A stretch of 64,000 nt of DNA, from NCBI RefSeq assembly GCF_932526225.1, contig NC_064035.1, positions 15,300,469-15,364,468 on the forward strand, in the 5' to 3' direction. A model generated the notes under the pieces. That model saw only the letters and a list, made by a program, of their open reading frames with translations. It ran no database searches and was not told the DNA's origin. This DNA comes from Nematostella vectensis. Taxonomy: Eukaryota > Cnidaria > Anthozoa > Actiniaria > Edwardsiidae. Both the position numbers and the translations under genes were made by a program. Below are positions 25,501 to 36,300 of the stretch, one piece after another. How positions within the stretch are numbered: the stretch's first letter is position 1; each line of letters starts with the position of its first letter.

Positions 25501-27160
25501 CGTTTCTTTTTACGGCGTTGCCAATACGAATTGGTGCAAACTCCATCTCCTCTGCTTCTTTCAGAATATTTTCTGATGAACTATTAACACTTGATTCCAT
25601 GACATTATGAAGCTTTGTATGGTTACTCTTGACATATTCACACATTTTGTTAAAGTAGGTTCTCTCTACCGCCTGAATACCTCGTATATCCCTACAAATA
25701 GATTCAAGGTCACCGCGAAGTGGTCCTCTGCTGATGTAAAAATCAAAGATGCGTTGTAGAATGCGCAAAAGAAGATCCGTGGTGTAGCCTAAGTTAGCGT
25801 TTAGGCTGTTATCAAGAAATGTTAGGAAACTACTCTTCATTACTTCAAAAGCGTCCGTAAATTGATTGTGGATCTTTTTATGCCTGGCCTTACGGACTTC
25901 ATGAGTAGATATACCATGAAAGGCCGCGCAATCTTCAAGTTGTATATCTGAGTCTATTAGCCCGTATCCTACGAGAGCTTTGTACGCTTGACGCATCTTT
26001 GTCTCTACATTGTCGAGGCTGGAATCATCATCACTGTCGTCAGAATCTCTGTCGAACTCGGCCGCCTTGGCATTCGTATCTACTTTGTTGCACACGAAGA
26101 ATATGGGTATGCTGTCTATCCTTTCCTTTAACGAAAACAAAAATTCTCGGTCCTGAAAAAAAGTGACAACGTTTGCAAAAATCAACAGAAATGATCTTAA
26201 AAGGATGGCTAGCAGAAAGTTTGAAATTTCAGGTAAATGTGTGAAGTAGTGGTGGATGTAGCCTGTCTTGACAGCGAATAACGCAGGCTATTGTGAAGGT
26301 CATTCAAGTAATCACGGATTATTTTTCCAAACACGCCCCACTAAGGAATAGTCTTAGCCTCAAGTCTCCCTAAAAGCATGGAGAATAGCTCAAAACCAGA
26401 TTCGTCTCATACTAAGCCAAGGGGGGCATTGACTGTACACATGTGCAAATGATGCTACTCAAAATATAATTAAATACCTATCGTTGATTTAGAATGTGAA
26501 ATTTGCTCCCACCTGTGTTCTAAGACTCGAATTCCCATCAATGACGTAGATCACAACTTGCAATATGCCATGAATGCACTCTTGAACAATCTGGTCAAGT
26601 ACTTCGTTCTCGCTCATTCCTGGAGCATCCACTAACTCAAGATGACCTCCTCGCAGAAGCGAGTTGTTCAAACCCACTTTAACGACACAACGCACCCATT
26701 CTGCATCACTTCGTTTTTTATCATCATCTAAAGCAATCTCGTCTCGAGGGATTCTTTTCTTCCCAAATGACTGCTTGCCTTGAACGCATTCCCCATTAGG
26801 TCCTTGCACTTCCACATAGTTATTGTCGCTATAGCAGATACGAACTATTCGTGAAGTACATGGGATTTCTGCTGTCGGAAGATAAGTGCCACCAAGCAGC
26901 TCGTTGATGAGCGAACTCTTTCCAGAATTCGTCTGACCAACCACCAATATCGCAGCTTTCTTTGAGACAAATTCCTCGAACTTCTGGGTTTCCTGCTCAG
27001 ATATGAATGCGTTGATAACATCAGAGTTCATGTCATCTTTGTAGGCCTTCTGTAAACTTGAAATAATCTTTTGAGCATCTTCCAGACAATTTCTAAAGTA
27101 TTGAATTTTAGAGCTGAAGCTCCTAAATTGCTTTTCAAATGTTTTCTCTCCGGCTAACAT
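22557..27160 (-). CDS. DSTYK-like dual GTPase/protein-kinase protein
   Basis: Coding exons: 27160-26513, 26152-24729, 24466-24226, 23328-23123 and 22749-22557 (stop TAG). Phases are fully consistent and the product is about 903 aa, close to vertebrate DSTYK (RIPK5). The ATG is the first codon after the acceptor; the most likely spliced 5' sequence has an in-frame stop and no earlier ATG. The GTPase region has GQTNSGKS (about 75-82), the switch threonine in IPCTSR, DAPG (about 178) and NKVD (about 238-241). A long helical region follows and matches DSTYK around SSSENILKEAEEMEF. The C-terminal kinase begins near 640 with GRPGYRG and VAKQY, then DLYTAL and DPRLTN in the catalytic loop, DIS instead of DFG, and DVYALGILGW. 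Vertebrate DSTYK acts in FGF/ERK signalling and cell death; here only the family is inferred. Confidence 0.85.
23475..23605. repeat. Dispersed repeat shared with 10490-10616
   Basis: ACCCCGGAAATTCTGGAATA..CATTCCGGAATTTCTGATTAAATGGTAAACAACC-type sequence matches the right end of the fold-back element at 8538-10616. It lies in intron 3 of the DSTYK-like gene, next to the catalytic-loop exons. Confidence 0.65.
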
Positions 27161-27289
27161 CTGCAAAAAAATAACAAATATGTTTTGGACACATAAATAC
27201 AACAAAGAAAAGTCCAGAAGGTACAGTACAGGCCTATCAACAAATGGGCATGTAAATAGATGTACATGTACAGATACACTTTGATGACA

Positions 27290-27560
27290 GAAATTCCGGT
27301 AGAAAAGACAGACAGCCATTTATATTCATAGTAGATGAACAACAGAAATAATGGCAGTTGGAATATGATGTAATTCGAAATGACAGACAGATCGGAAGGA
27401 CAGACAATACATGCAAAAAGGAAGGAAGGACAGAGTAAATATAGGTTAGTTAAATGGATGGACAGATAAAAAGACATTATGAGTGATAATGGATAGATAG
27501 ACATAATGCAGACAAAAGTAAACATGAACAGATAAATAGACAGATGGTAAAGTTTATCAT
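27290..27560. repeat. GACA/GATA-rich simple sequence
   Basis: Imperfect repeats of GACAGACAGA, GGAAGGAAGGACAG and GATAGATAGACA upstream of the first coding DSTYK-like exon. It is open on the minus strand but shows no protein features. Confidence 0.7.
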
Positions 27561-28904
27561 CACAAAAGTAGTATCAAAACTTGTTTTCACTCTCATTTTG
27601 GTTGTTGATGTGTTTATACACAGATAAAAAAATGTATTAACAATTTACAGAACTACAGTATTATCCCTTTTCCCAATTGACCCTGTTCCAGGTATATTAA
27701 AAGAAATGCATGGAACTTTAAGGAGTCTATAGTTACTTGTTGATTTGCTTTTTAGGCTTACACGCATTCAATTGGGAGCTTTAAGGCATGGGAGTCAACT
27801 GATGGGAAAAATCACACTATAAAAACAAACATTTGGTAAGCATAATTGCATGTAAATTGTTCAATTTAGCCTTTCCAGTGCCTTTCCAATGTGAGGAAAG
27901 TTGATATCTGGATAACAAAAGTCTACTCAAAAAGCCTAGAAGCTCTAGTCAATACTAAGCTTAATTAAAAGGATTAAGAATGGTGTAATATTAACAGATT
28001 ATTGAACGATCTTTCTAAAACGAATTACAAAGTAATTTCTAGTTTCTTCTCTTGTACACAAAGAACTGAGGGCTAACTCGAAAACTGCTAGGTTAACTTG
28101 ACCATATTTTATTCATTTTATTCATATCCTATTTTATTTGTTAACTTACAGTATAAGTATAATATAATCTTTTTGGGGAACGAAAGTTTCCCTTTTTATC
28201 TGGGTAAAGAATAATCACCATGTTTTCTGCTTTCTACAAGCTTCCTACAATCTTCTGTATCTTGTTGTCATATTTTTTCCTGAAGGGGAAATTGAAGGTA
28301 GGACAGTTAAAAAAATAGAATTTCATGGAAATTTTGTGGTCCAAAAATCACTTCTTATTTTACAAGCCTAACCACCTAACACTATGCCTCGGGGTGACCT
28401 GTGAATACCAGTAATCCACTTTTAGCGCCCTGGTTGCTTATCTAATCTAGTCAAAAGGGAGGCACTATTTTGAAGTGACACTTATCAAAAGGGTAACTTA
28501 TTTTAAAAATTCAGACTTCACCCTTTATTTAACTAACATTATACATATTTTTAAGCAATGCTCTGTGAAACAAGAAGGAAAAAAGAAAGGATCAAGTTGG
28601 GAATACCGCAATATGTAAAACATCAGTTAAGCCAAAAGCAACTAAATTTCAATCTTCTCTAAGAAGGGCAGGGGAGAAATAGAGATTGAAGGGTTTCATG
28701 CACATACTATAGAATAGTGTCATTTCAAATAAGTGTATTTTGAATTTTATTTTCAATTACATTTTTGTTGTTGTTGTTATAGAAAACAAACTTCAGGCAG
28801 CTTGTCGTTATTGCCTTGTGTGTACAAAACATTCTTACCCACTCTAAAATGATCATATTTATGGAGTTCTGCACTTGATAATAGTAACAATAAAAATGGC
28901 ATCC

Positions 28905-29125
28905 ATGTGGTGGGTCTCCGGGAGCAATTCCCTATTCTTACAAATGGGTTCTTTAACGGTTTTGTGTCTCATCCGAACGACTGGAAACACGGGAGAAACA
29001 ACTTCAACCCACTTACAGCATCAAATTGAAATCCAGACCTAGAGAAGTCCCCAAGTTCAGAGCTGTGATTGGAACTCTAACCACAGTGGTGGAAGGCGAG
29101 TGAACTAACCACTTAGGCCACCTGT
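28905..29125 (-). mobile_element. tRNA-derived SINE-like element, degenerate
   Basis: On the minus strand it starts GGTGGCCTAAGTGGTTAGTTC (A-box-like), with a decayed B box (AGAGTTCCAATC). The following body, with GGGAGAA and CGTTAAAGAACCC phrases, resembles the better preserved copy at 44751-45120. Confidence 0.5.
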
Positions 29126-29149
29126 GCTTCCACATGCACTTGATATGGT

Positions 29150-29522
29150 CAGGCTGACAGGGGCAAAAAATGGCAAAGTTCAAATTGTAAGGTTGTGTTA
29201 ACTTATATTCGCTTGATTTTTCGCATAAATGTTCCTTGTGTAATGTAAACCAAAATAAGCTTTAGATAATCTATTCTTGAGACATTGCAAATGTAAGACT
29301 CTCGATTTGTCTGAAATTGCCCAATTTGGTCAAAATTGCTACTTTTTCTGATCTATGGCAACTTTGCTGAATCATATCTCAAGAACGGATCATCTACTGA
29401 AAAATACTAAAGCTTATTTTTTTTATATTACGCAAGAAACCTCTAGGCAAAATATAAAAAAAATGTAAGCTAATACAACCTTACAATTTTAATTTTGCCA
29501 TTTTTAGCTTCTGTCGGCCAGG
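29150..29522. mobile_element. MITE-like palindromic element, second copy of the CAGGGCAAAA type
   Basis: The left CTGACAGGGGCAAAAAATGGC mirrors the right GCCATTTTTAGCTTCTGTCGG. The internal CAACCTTACAATTT and AAATTGTAAGGTTG are also inverted. The ends resemble those of the 6550-6882 element. Confidence 0.65.
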
Positions 29523-30247
29523 CTAGAATGATAACTGAGACTAAGGTATAAAAGTACTTTGAGTATAATAGAAAAATTATTGAACAGTTAGTTTGTGTAA
29601 TACGGCAAGATAATTTTAGTTGGTCAACTGAATTTTTTTTTTGTCCCGATGCCAAGCTTGAAAAAATACAGATGCTGACCTTGTAAAACCCTCTGGTCAT
29701 ACTACAAAACTAACTTTTCAATAAACTCTACATAACATAGCCTATTAGGAAAATTTTTATGTGGGGAATCTAGTAAATTATAAGGTGAATAAAAGCTTCT
29801 GGCTTCTGATTGGCTCACCACAGGAAATCACTTAGAGGGAAAGACATGTTTCACACAATTTCTTTAGAACCTTTACGACCTGCTTGTATAGTACAAAGCA
29901 TTTAGCACTCTTACATTTTTTAGGGGAAAGGGAGCTTATTTGAGGGGGGGTCTTAATGATGTTTTGTGGACAAAAGAGGATGCTAATAAGAAAAGCAAAG
30001 TGTTCATTGGAAGTTGGGAACTAAAACAAGCAGTTACTTACATTATTCTAAAAAATGCAACAACAAATTTTAACGATTTAAAATTCTTCATTTAAACTTG
30101 TATCAACAGGGCTTGAAGTTGTACCAATAACGAGTTGTTCATAATTTAGAAGATGTTTCACACCGAACACAGGGTAAAAACAAGGAATGACTAAGTCATG
30201 AAATAAATAGTAAAATGGTATCATTTTCAATACAATTCCAACCTCAC

Positions 30248-30400
30248 CGTCTTCGTTGGGTCTTCAAAAGGCAAGCAGCTCCATGAATTGTAAGGAAGAA
30301 CTGAGCGAGGAGAGCTATCTGCTGCAGAAAGTAAGACGGAAATGAGGCCAATTCTGCTTCTACGAATGGGTAGTCACGTGCTCATGTGACGTAAGATGCA
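30248..30400 (-). other. Possible non-coding first exon of the DSTYK-like gene
   Basis: On the minus strand, CGAAGACG|gtgagg at 30248 is a fair donor beside GC-richer sequence with CACGTG and TGACGTAA motifs upstream. Joined to the acceptor at 27160, it puts a suitable base context before the ATG and has an in-frame stop upstream, so it would be 5' UTR. This is inference only. Confidence 0.3.
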
Positions 30401-30689
30401 GTAAATAATAGAAAATTCGCGGGTCTTGCGGTCCTAGGGTTAAACCTGCGATTCAAACCGTCAGCGGGTATTTTGTAGTCATTCTTTATATATATTGGTA
30501 AATTAGTAGTATTTTGGGGGGTCAAAAAAACCTCGGTATCCAAGAGCTGAATTTTCAGTGTTCGCGAATTTCCCGGTCACGAATTTTCCAACATTTACTG
30601 TATGTAATGAGCATCGTATCAAACAATATAATGTGCAACTAAAACGTTCAATGACGAATAATAAAATATATTCAACTTGTCTTGTGTAC

Positions 30690-30845
30690 TTTAGGGAGCG
30701 GTCATTACTTACTGGGGGGGGCGGCAAATATGTGGGGGAGCTACGTTTTTTTGGGCGCGGATTTAGGGAGGGTCACATTTTTTGGGCCGTCATTAAAGGG
30801 GTGGTCACATTTTTTTGGGCGCCGAATTTAAGTCTAGTTTTAATT
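30690..30845. repeat. G-tract dispersed element, copy A
   Basis: It starts TAGGGAGCGGTCATTACTTACTG and continues with G runs and repeated GGTCACATTTTTTGGGC phrases. The start is mirrored at the right end of 31890-32056. Confidence 0.6.
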
Positions 30846-31497
30846 TAATACTGAGCAGGAGAGTCATTGTTGAAAAGAAAATTGTATTCAGTTCACAATG
30901 TTTCCTACTATTGTATAACTAGTTCCATATTGTTCAGGTACCAATCTTTTCTTTATATAAATAAATTTTGAGTAACCCTCTCATGGTTGACAGACAAAGC
31001 TGCCCGTTCAAATCAGGTGAACAAAACCTGGACTCAAATGTCCTTGTTAAAATTGTCGACGACGTACGTACGTTTTCTAGCGACACCATAATTGGTTGTT
31101 TATCTTTGTGCCAAAAGTAAAGGTTCATACTTTAATTAAATAGGACAACATCAGCGGCGTACGCAGCCTATAGGCCTGCAGTCACTGGACTGCAAAAAAA
31201 AATTCGATCTTATTTGCATAATGCGGGGACAAAATCAAATGATTACTCGTTCATTCTATGTACGTAGTTTTATATATATGATGAGGTTAAAAACTATAAT
31301 TTTCTTAACCATGGTAGTCTACAGATGATTTCCAAACATATTGTTATGTCGTTCAGTGCCACGCGACGACTGAAGTCCTTTTTCAGATCGAGGATGACAG
31401 AGGATAGTGTAATATTCTCAAAAGTCTGACGCATTGACGCCAATTTCAAACCCAAAAGCGGGAGCTATGAAATCTTCACGGAGATGCGGGATGAGAC

Positions 31498-31632
31498 CAC
31501 GCCCTCGTTCAGCTTCTGAATGCTCTGACTGCAACTTGTTACAATCCTGCGTACGCCCCTGAGGGACCACGCCCTCCTTCAGCTTCTGAATGCTTTGACT
31601 GCAACTTGTTAAAATCCTGCGTACGCCCCTGA
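31498..31632. repeat. 69-bp direct duplication
   Basis: CCACGCCCTCGTTCAGCTTC..GCGTACGCCCCTGA-type sequence is present twice in a row with two or three differences. Confidence 0.85.
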
Positions 31633-31685
31633 ACATTGCCATGCTAGCTGATCTATATTTTAGTAAAGGTTATATTCAGCTACAA

Positions 31686-31830
31686 TAGGCTAAGTTAAAA
31701 CGTCGTATTATCCATGAGCTGTATTCAATGCAATTACATGCAAATGGATCAAGTCGATTGTTTCATCTTCATTTGCAAGCATTTCATTGAATACGGCTCA
31801 TGGATAATACGACGTTTGAACTTAGCCTTA
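31686..31830. mobile_element. Short hairpin MITE
   Basis: Arms of about 50 bp (TAGGCTAAGTTAAAACGTCG..ATTCAATG and its inverse) surround a loop of about 40 bp. A single arm of the same family is present at 15786-15832 inside the 15265-16725 element. Confidence 0.8.
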
Positions 31831-31875
31831 GTATGTATATCAAGTCTCTGTGGTTTAATCGAATATAAAAATGTG

Positions 31876-32056
31876 TGTGTGTGTGTGTGGGTGGGGGGGG
31901 GGGGGGGGGGTTGCAAATTTTGGGGCGTCCGGTCTAGGGGGGGTCACGATTTTTTTTGGGTTGGATTTGAGGGGGGGGCAAAATTTTTGAGCCCAGGGTT
32001 TTGCAAAATTGCCGCCCCCCCCCCCCCCCCCCCAAGTAATAATGACCGCTCCCTTA
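31876..32056. repeat. GT microsatellite and G-tract element, copy B
   Basis: A (GT) run leads into a G run of about 18, then GGGGTCACGATTTTTTTTGG phrases, a C run of about 18 and AAGTAATAATGACCGCTCCC, the inverse of the start of copy A at 30690. Confidence 0.7.
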
Positions 32057-32237
32057 GAAAACACGAGAGTGAATAGAAAGAGCTACGCGGGCTTCCTGTT
32101 GTGAAGAGATTCATCACTTGTTGGTGGGGGAAGGTGACCTCACCACATGGTTCTCTTTTGTAGCTCCACTAGTGTGCCGTCAAGCTGAAAAACAGTAAGA
32201 GTGAATTTTTGCCTGCGAGGTGCTGGAACTTCATTAA

Positions 32238-32420
32238 CGGTACCTCCATTAACGACATCCTTTTTACAACGAGCAAGTGGTACCTTCATATAACGACACC
32301 TTGTATATACAAGGGGCACGTGGTACCTCCAAATAAGGACACCCTGTATATACAAGTGGCACGTGGTACCTTCATATAACGACACCTTCTATACAAAGGG
32401 CTGGTACCTCATATAATGGC
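32238..32420. repeat. Minisatellite, about 48-bp unit, three to four copies
   Basis: GGTACCTTCATATAACGACACC and TATATACAAGGGGCACGTGG recur with small changes. Confidence 0.8.
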
Positions 32421-33043
32421 ACCAGCTGAAAATGATGGCTGACAACAAGAGGTCACACCATTGTTTCATACTCGGGTCAGGTCGTTTCGTTTTCGGTTTC
32501 AGCATTAAAGAACTTTAAAAAGCAATGTGCAGTTCCCGTACTACTGTAAGGTAGGCCGCGCGGCAATCATAGGTGTGATCGCGGGCTCAAGCTCGTACTC
32601 CATCCCCAGCCCCACAACCCAGCATAGGTTCTCGGGCCCAGTCTCGCGCATGACTTGTTTAACATTCATAACGGAGCAGGATGGAGACGGAAGCATTCTG
32701 GCCAAATTTGACGCTAAAGCTCACGTGTGATTGCATCTCTGCCACGAAGATGTGTGATCCCACGTAACATACGACCCTGATCCGAAAAAATCACAGTCAG
32801 CTTTGTAAGTATTGTATCTCATTTTGCATACCTAACTTTCATTTTTTTAAATTTTGCCCTCCACACCGCATGCTTCGAGTAAGATAGGTGAGCTTTACGC
32901 CTTCTCTGCTTGCTCGCCTTCATTTTTTATACACTTTTCAGCAGTCACTTTATCACAATGTATGCCTTCGATCTTTCTCGCTTGCTTTACTGGTGCCTTT
33001 ACAGATTCTTAACCTTCAAACTTTGCTTGGTAGGTTAAGATCT

Positions 33044-33292
33044 AAGGCCTGGCTAAACTAGGAGACATGTTGCGTGCGAAATGTTTCGACCAGATTAGCA
33101 ACCTCAAAAAACATTGTAGCGCGCGCCAAATCTTGTAGCCGCGACAAAGAAATGCCTCTCAGATATTTGACAAACATTTTCGTGTCGCGCCCTACATGCT
33201 TCAGGCGGGGTCTAAACTAGGAAACATTTAGGAGACATGTTGTACGCTATTCATGCCGCACTCGACATGTCCCCTAGTTTAGCCAGGTCTTT
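33044..33292. mobile_element. MITE of the AAGGCCTGGCTAAAC family, copy 2
   Basis: It starts AAGGCCTGGCTAAACTAGG and ends CCTAGTTTAGCCAGGTCTTT. GGAGACATGTTG and CGACATGTCCCC are mirrored just inside the ends. It lies directly after the SMARCAL1 stop codon, so it may sit within the 3' UTR. Confidence 0.75.
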
Positions 33293-33304
33293 ATAAACTC
33301 ATCA

Positions 33305-36300
33305 TTATCGTTTATATCGCTTTGCGGACGGTTCCTTGGCAGTAATAATGTCCATGTCCTCTGCCTTTCTTATTCGTTCTCCGGCGTTCACACGAGTACC
33401 CTTGTTCTCAGAACTCTCGATTTTCACAAAGTCTGTCTCCTCATCCGACAAGAGACCGGTCATATCATCGAACCAGTCAAATTGGGCCGCCTGATCCAAC
33501 TGACTTGGTTCCTCGGAGCGCGATTCTGTATTCGTAGATGATAAAACCATCGCTGACTTTGCCGTTGCCTTGACATCAGCACTTGTTTCCAAGGTAACAA
33601 AGTCAGATTCAGACGCAATGAGATCATCGTCGTCACATTCTTCGATAAGGGACTCAAAACAGGAAAAGAGGGTTTTCTGCTTCGGATCCTAAGTAAAACA
33701 GAAGAGATTCTATTAAACAGAAAATATCACGTCTGGCATCATGTATATGTATTTATTATAGCGGAGCCCCCACGCGGCGCCCCATACCTAAGAAAAAGTG
33801 GTATATAAAACAAATATGGAAACAAATATTGGTAACCCATCGACTCGAGTTTTCGTGAAGCGATGTCCGTCCGTCCCTTAAAAAGCATCGTATGACAACC
33901 AAAAGGGAAGTGCAAAACTGTGGTCACACGATTGGTGACGTCATCGATGACGTCACTAGAAGCAAAAATATGCTGACGTCATCAAAATAAAAAATATTTA
34001 TATTTCACGAAGGAAACATCATACGGCAACCAAACTCGTTAGGTGTCAATGCAACAATATGGTCATGTGTTGTGACGTCATCGATGACGTCGATTAAAGC
34101 AGAAAAAACGTGATTAAAAGCAAAAACATTCATATCTCTTGAAAGAAACATTATTTCACAACCAAACTCAGTAGGTGTCATGTTAGATTCAAGGGGGGTG
34201 CAACAATATGGTCATGATATGGTCAATATGATTTGTGACGTCATCGATGACGTCATTCAAAGCAAAACTATTCCGATTTCATTAAGAACAAAAATATCCA
34301 TATCTCATGAAAACATCATATAACAACCAATCTAAGTATTTGTCATGGTATCATGGGGGTGCACCAATATAATCACGTGATTGTGACGTCATCGATGACG
34401 TCACTAGAAACAAAAATATGCTGACGTCATCAAAAAAAATATTTATATTTCATTAAAGAAACATCGTGTGACAAAAAAACTCGGTAGGTGTGATGTATGT
34501 TTCAAGTGTGGTGCAGTGAGATGGTCACGTGACGTCATTCACGTGTCACCATCGTCGAAACATCGTTTGACAACTAATCTTGTTATGTGTCATGTAGATG
34601 TGGGGGGTAAGTTAGCCGTAGTGATCTGTGAAATCGTTGACGTCGCCAAAAACAGAAATAATTAATTATTAGGCGAAAAAAAGCAAAGATTTGGTCGTTT
34701 GGAGCTCCGCTTTCTGGCAATGCCTAAATCTATATAATATACATACTGAGAAATACTCACTAAAAACATATGCAATAAATTTTCGTTCGCTGGTCTCAGC
34801 AAATCATAGGCGCGAACGATCTTTTTTCACCGTAAACAAATGTCGTTCGCGGTTCTGATTGGACGAACGATATTTTTTCACTGCACTTGAATGGCTCCAA
34901 TCACAACGCATCAACGAGTGCATAAAAATCGTACAAGCATTTTCAGTTTAGTAATTTATTTATTTCACAGATGCGAGATTTTAGAGATTAATGCACTACT
35001 CGTGTAATATGAGCTACAGTCTCGTGCGTGACATTAGCGAGACAGATTCATTTCAATGTAAGTTTCTGTCTGTCTTTAACTGAACCGTCGAACAGCACAA
35101 ACCTCGGAGCCTCTGCAGCAAACTGTCAAACAGTCAAACTGTTCAGGGATTTAGCTTTCTGTGAGTATATCTTGCTTACTTAAGTTAGACTTGTTTTCTT
35201 CTTCCGAGTTATTTTTCATGATCTCTTTTCATTCCTATCGAGTTGGCAAAACAACAATACGCAACCCGCGGGGGAGTAGGACAAAATAAAAGGAGCAAAT
35301 CCTCACGCGCAGTGGTGGGGTTGTGGTTACTAAAAATAGCCAGATTCGGAATCGACATGGCGCGCGGGTAATACCAAAGTGTCCCTCTCGTAAAAATGTT
35401 CACGCGCAGTGGTGGGGTGGTGGTTACTAAAAATAGCCAGATTCGGAATCGACATGGCGCGCGGGTAATACCAAAGTGTCCCTCTCTTATCTTATGTTCT
35501 CTTGAAAAAGCTTATCATTAATTTCTCAGTATGTATATAATAATCAAAATACAGCATGATCATCATTTCTTAGTTCCAAACATTGTACAATACAAACGAT
35601 TTCAATTGCAGAATGTTTTTTTAATTCTACTCATGTTACCTGAAATAATGTTGTATCCGCCTCTGAAAAGTCATCTTTCGTAAGACCAGCTTTGCTCAGC
35701 ACATCTAGCTTATGCTGGATAAGTGGCCTGTGATATGCAGAGCAATAAACAAGAGATGTTAAGTGGTTAGTAGAAGGGGGGGGGCTAAATCAGGGGCTAC
35801 ACTCAGCTCTCTGTTCTAGATCAGAATAAGTCATATCCTCACTTATTCGGTCTGAAATCCATTCTATTTTCCTATGTGTCAAGTGCTCCTCGACCGTAAA
35901 ACATGCAAACTCACCAAAGATAATCGTCAGCTGTGCCTTTTGCTACCAAATAATGGATATTAACCGAGTTCTTTTGCCCGATTCTGTAGACCCGGTCCTC
36001 TGCTTGCACTAGTGCCTACAGATCAGAAAATAGCGATCGATACAGCGAATGGTAAAGACGTAATGGCAGTATCTAAATATCCACATACCCCGGGATTCCA
36101 AAATAACTCCGCAAAAACGACAGCCGTGCCCTCAGTAAGCGTGAGGCCTGCAATACAAAGGAATTATTGACAGTAAGCGTGTGGCCTATGAGGCCTGTAA
36201 TACAAAGGAAGGATTGACAGTAAGCGTAAGGCCAGCAATAACAAGGAATTATTGAAAGATGATTATTTCTAGGATGATGAGGGTGATATAGTGTATTGGG

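Larger units (their letters stand above)
27561..30240. other. Probable 5' intron of the DSTYK-like gene, with transposon remnants
   Basis: AT-rich sequence without a recognised exon. It contains the SINE-like element at 28905-29125 and the MITE at 29150-29522. Confidence 0.4.
30849..33304. other. Repeat-rich space between DSTYK-like and SMARCAL1 genes
   Basis: It holds a 2-copy, 69-bp duplication (31498-31632), the hairpin at 31686-31830, the G-tract element at 31890-32056, the 32238-32420 minisatellite and the MITE at 33044-33292. A GC-richer open stretch at 32530-32730 shows no recognisable protein. Confidence 0.5.

Noticed and set aside
32527-32730. GC-richer open stretch between genes
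   Set aside because: Open on both strands with no recognisable protein, no clear splice sites.
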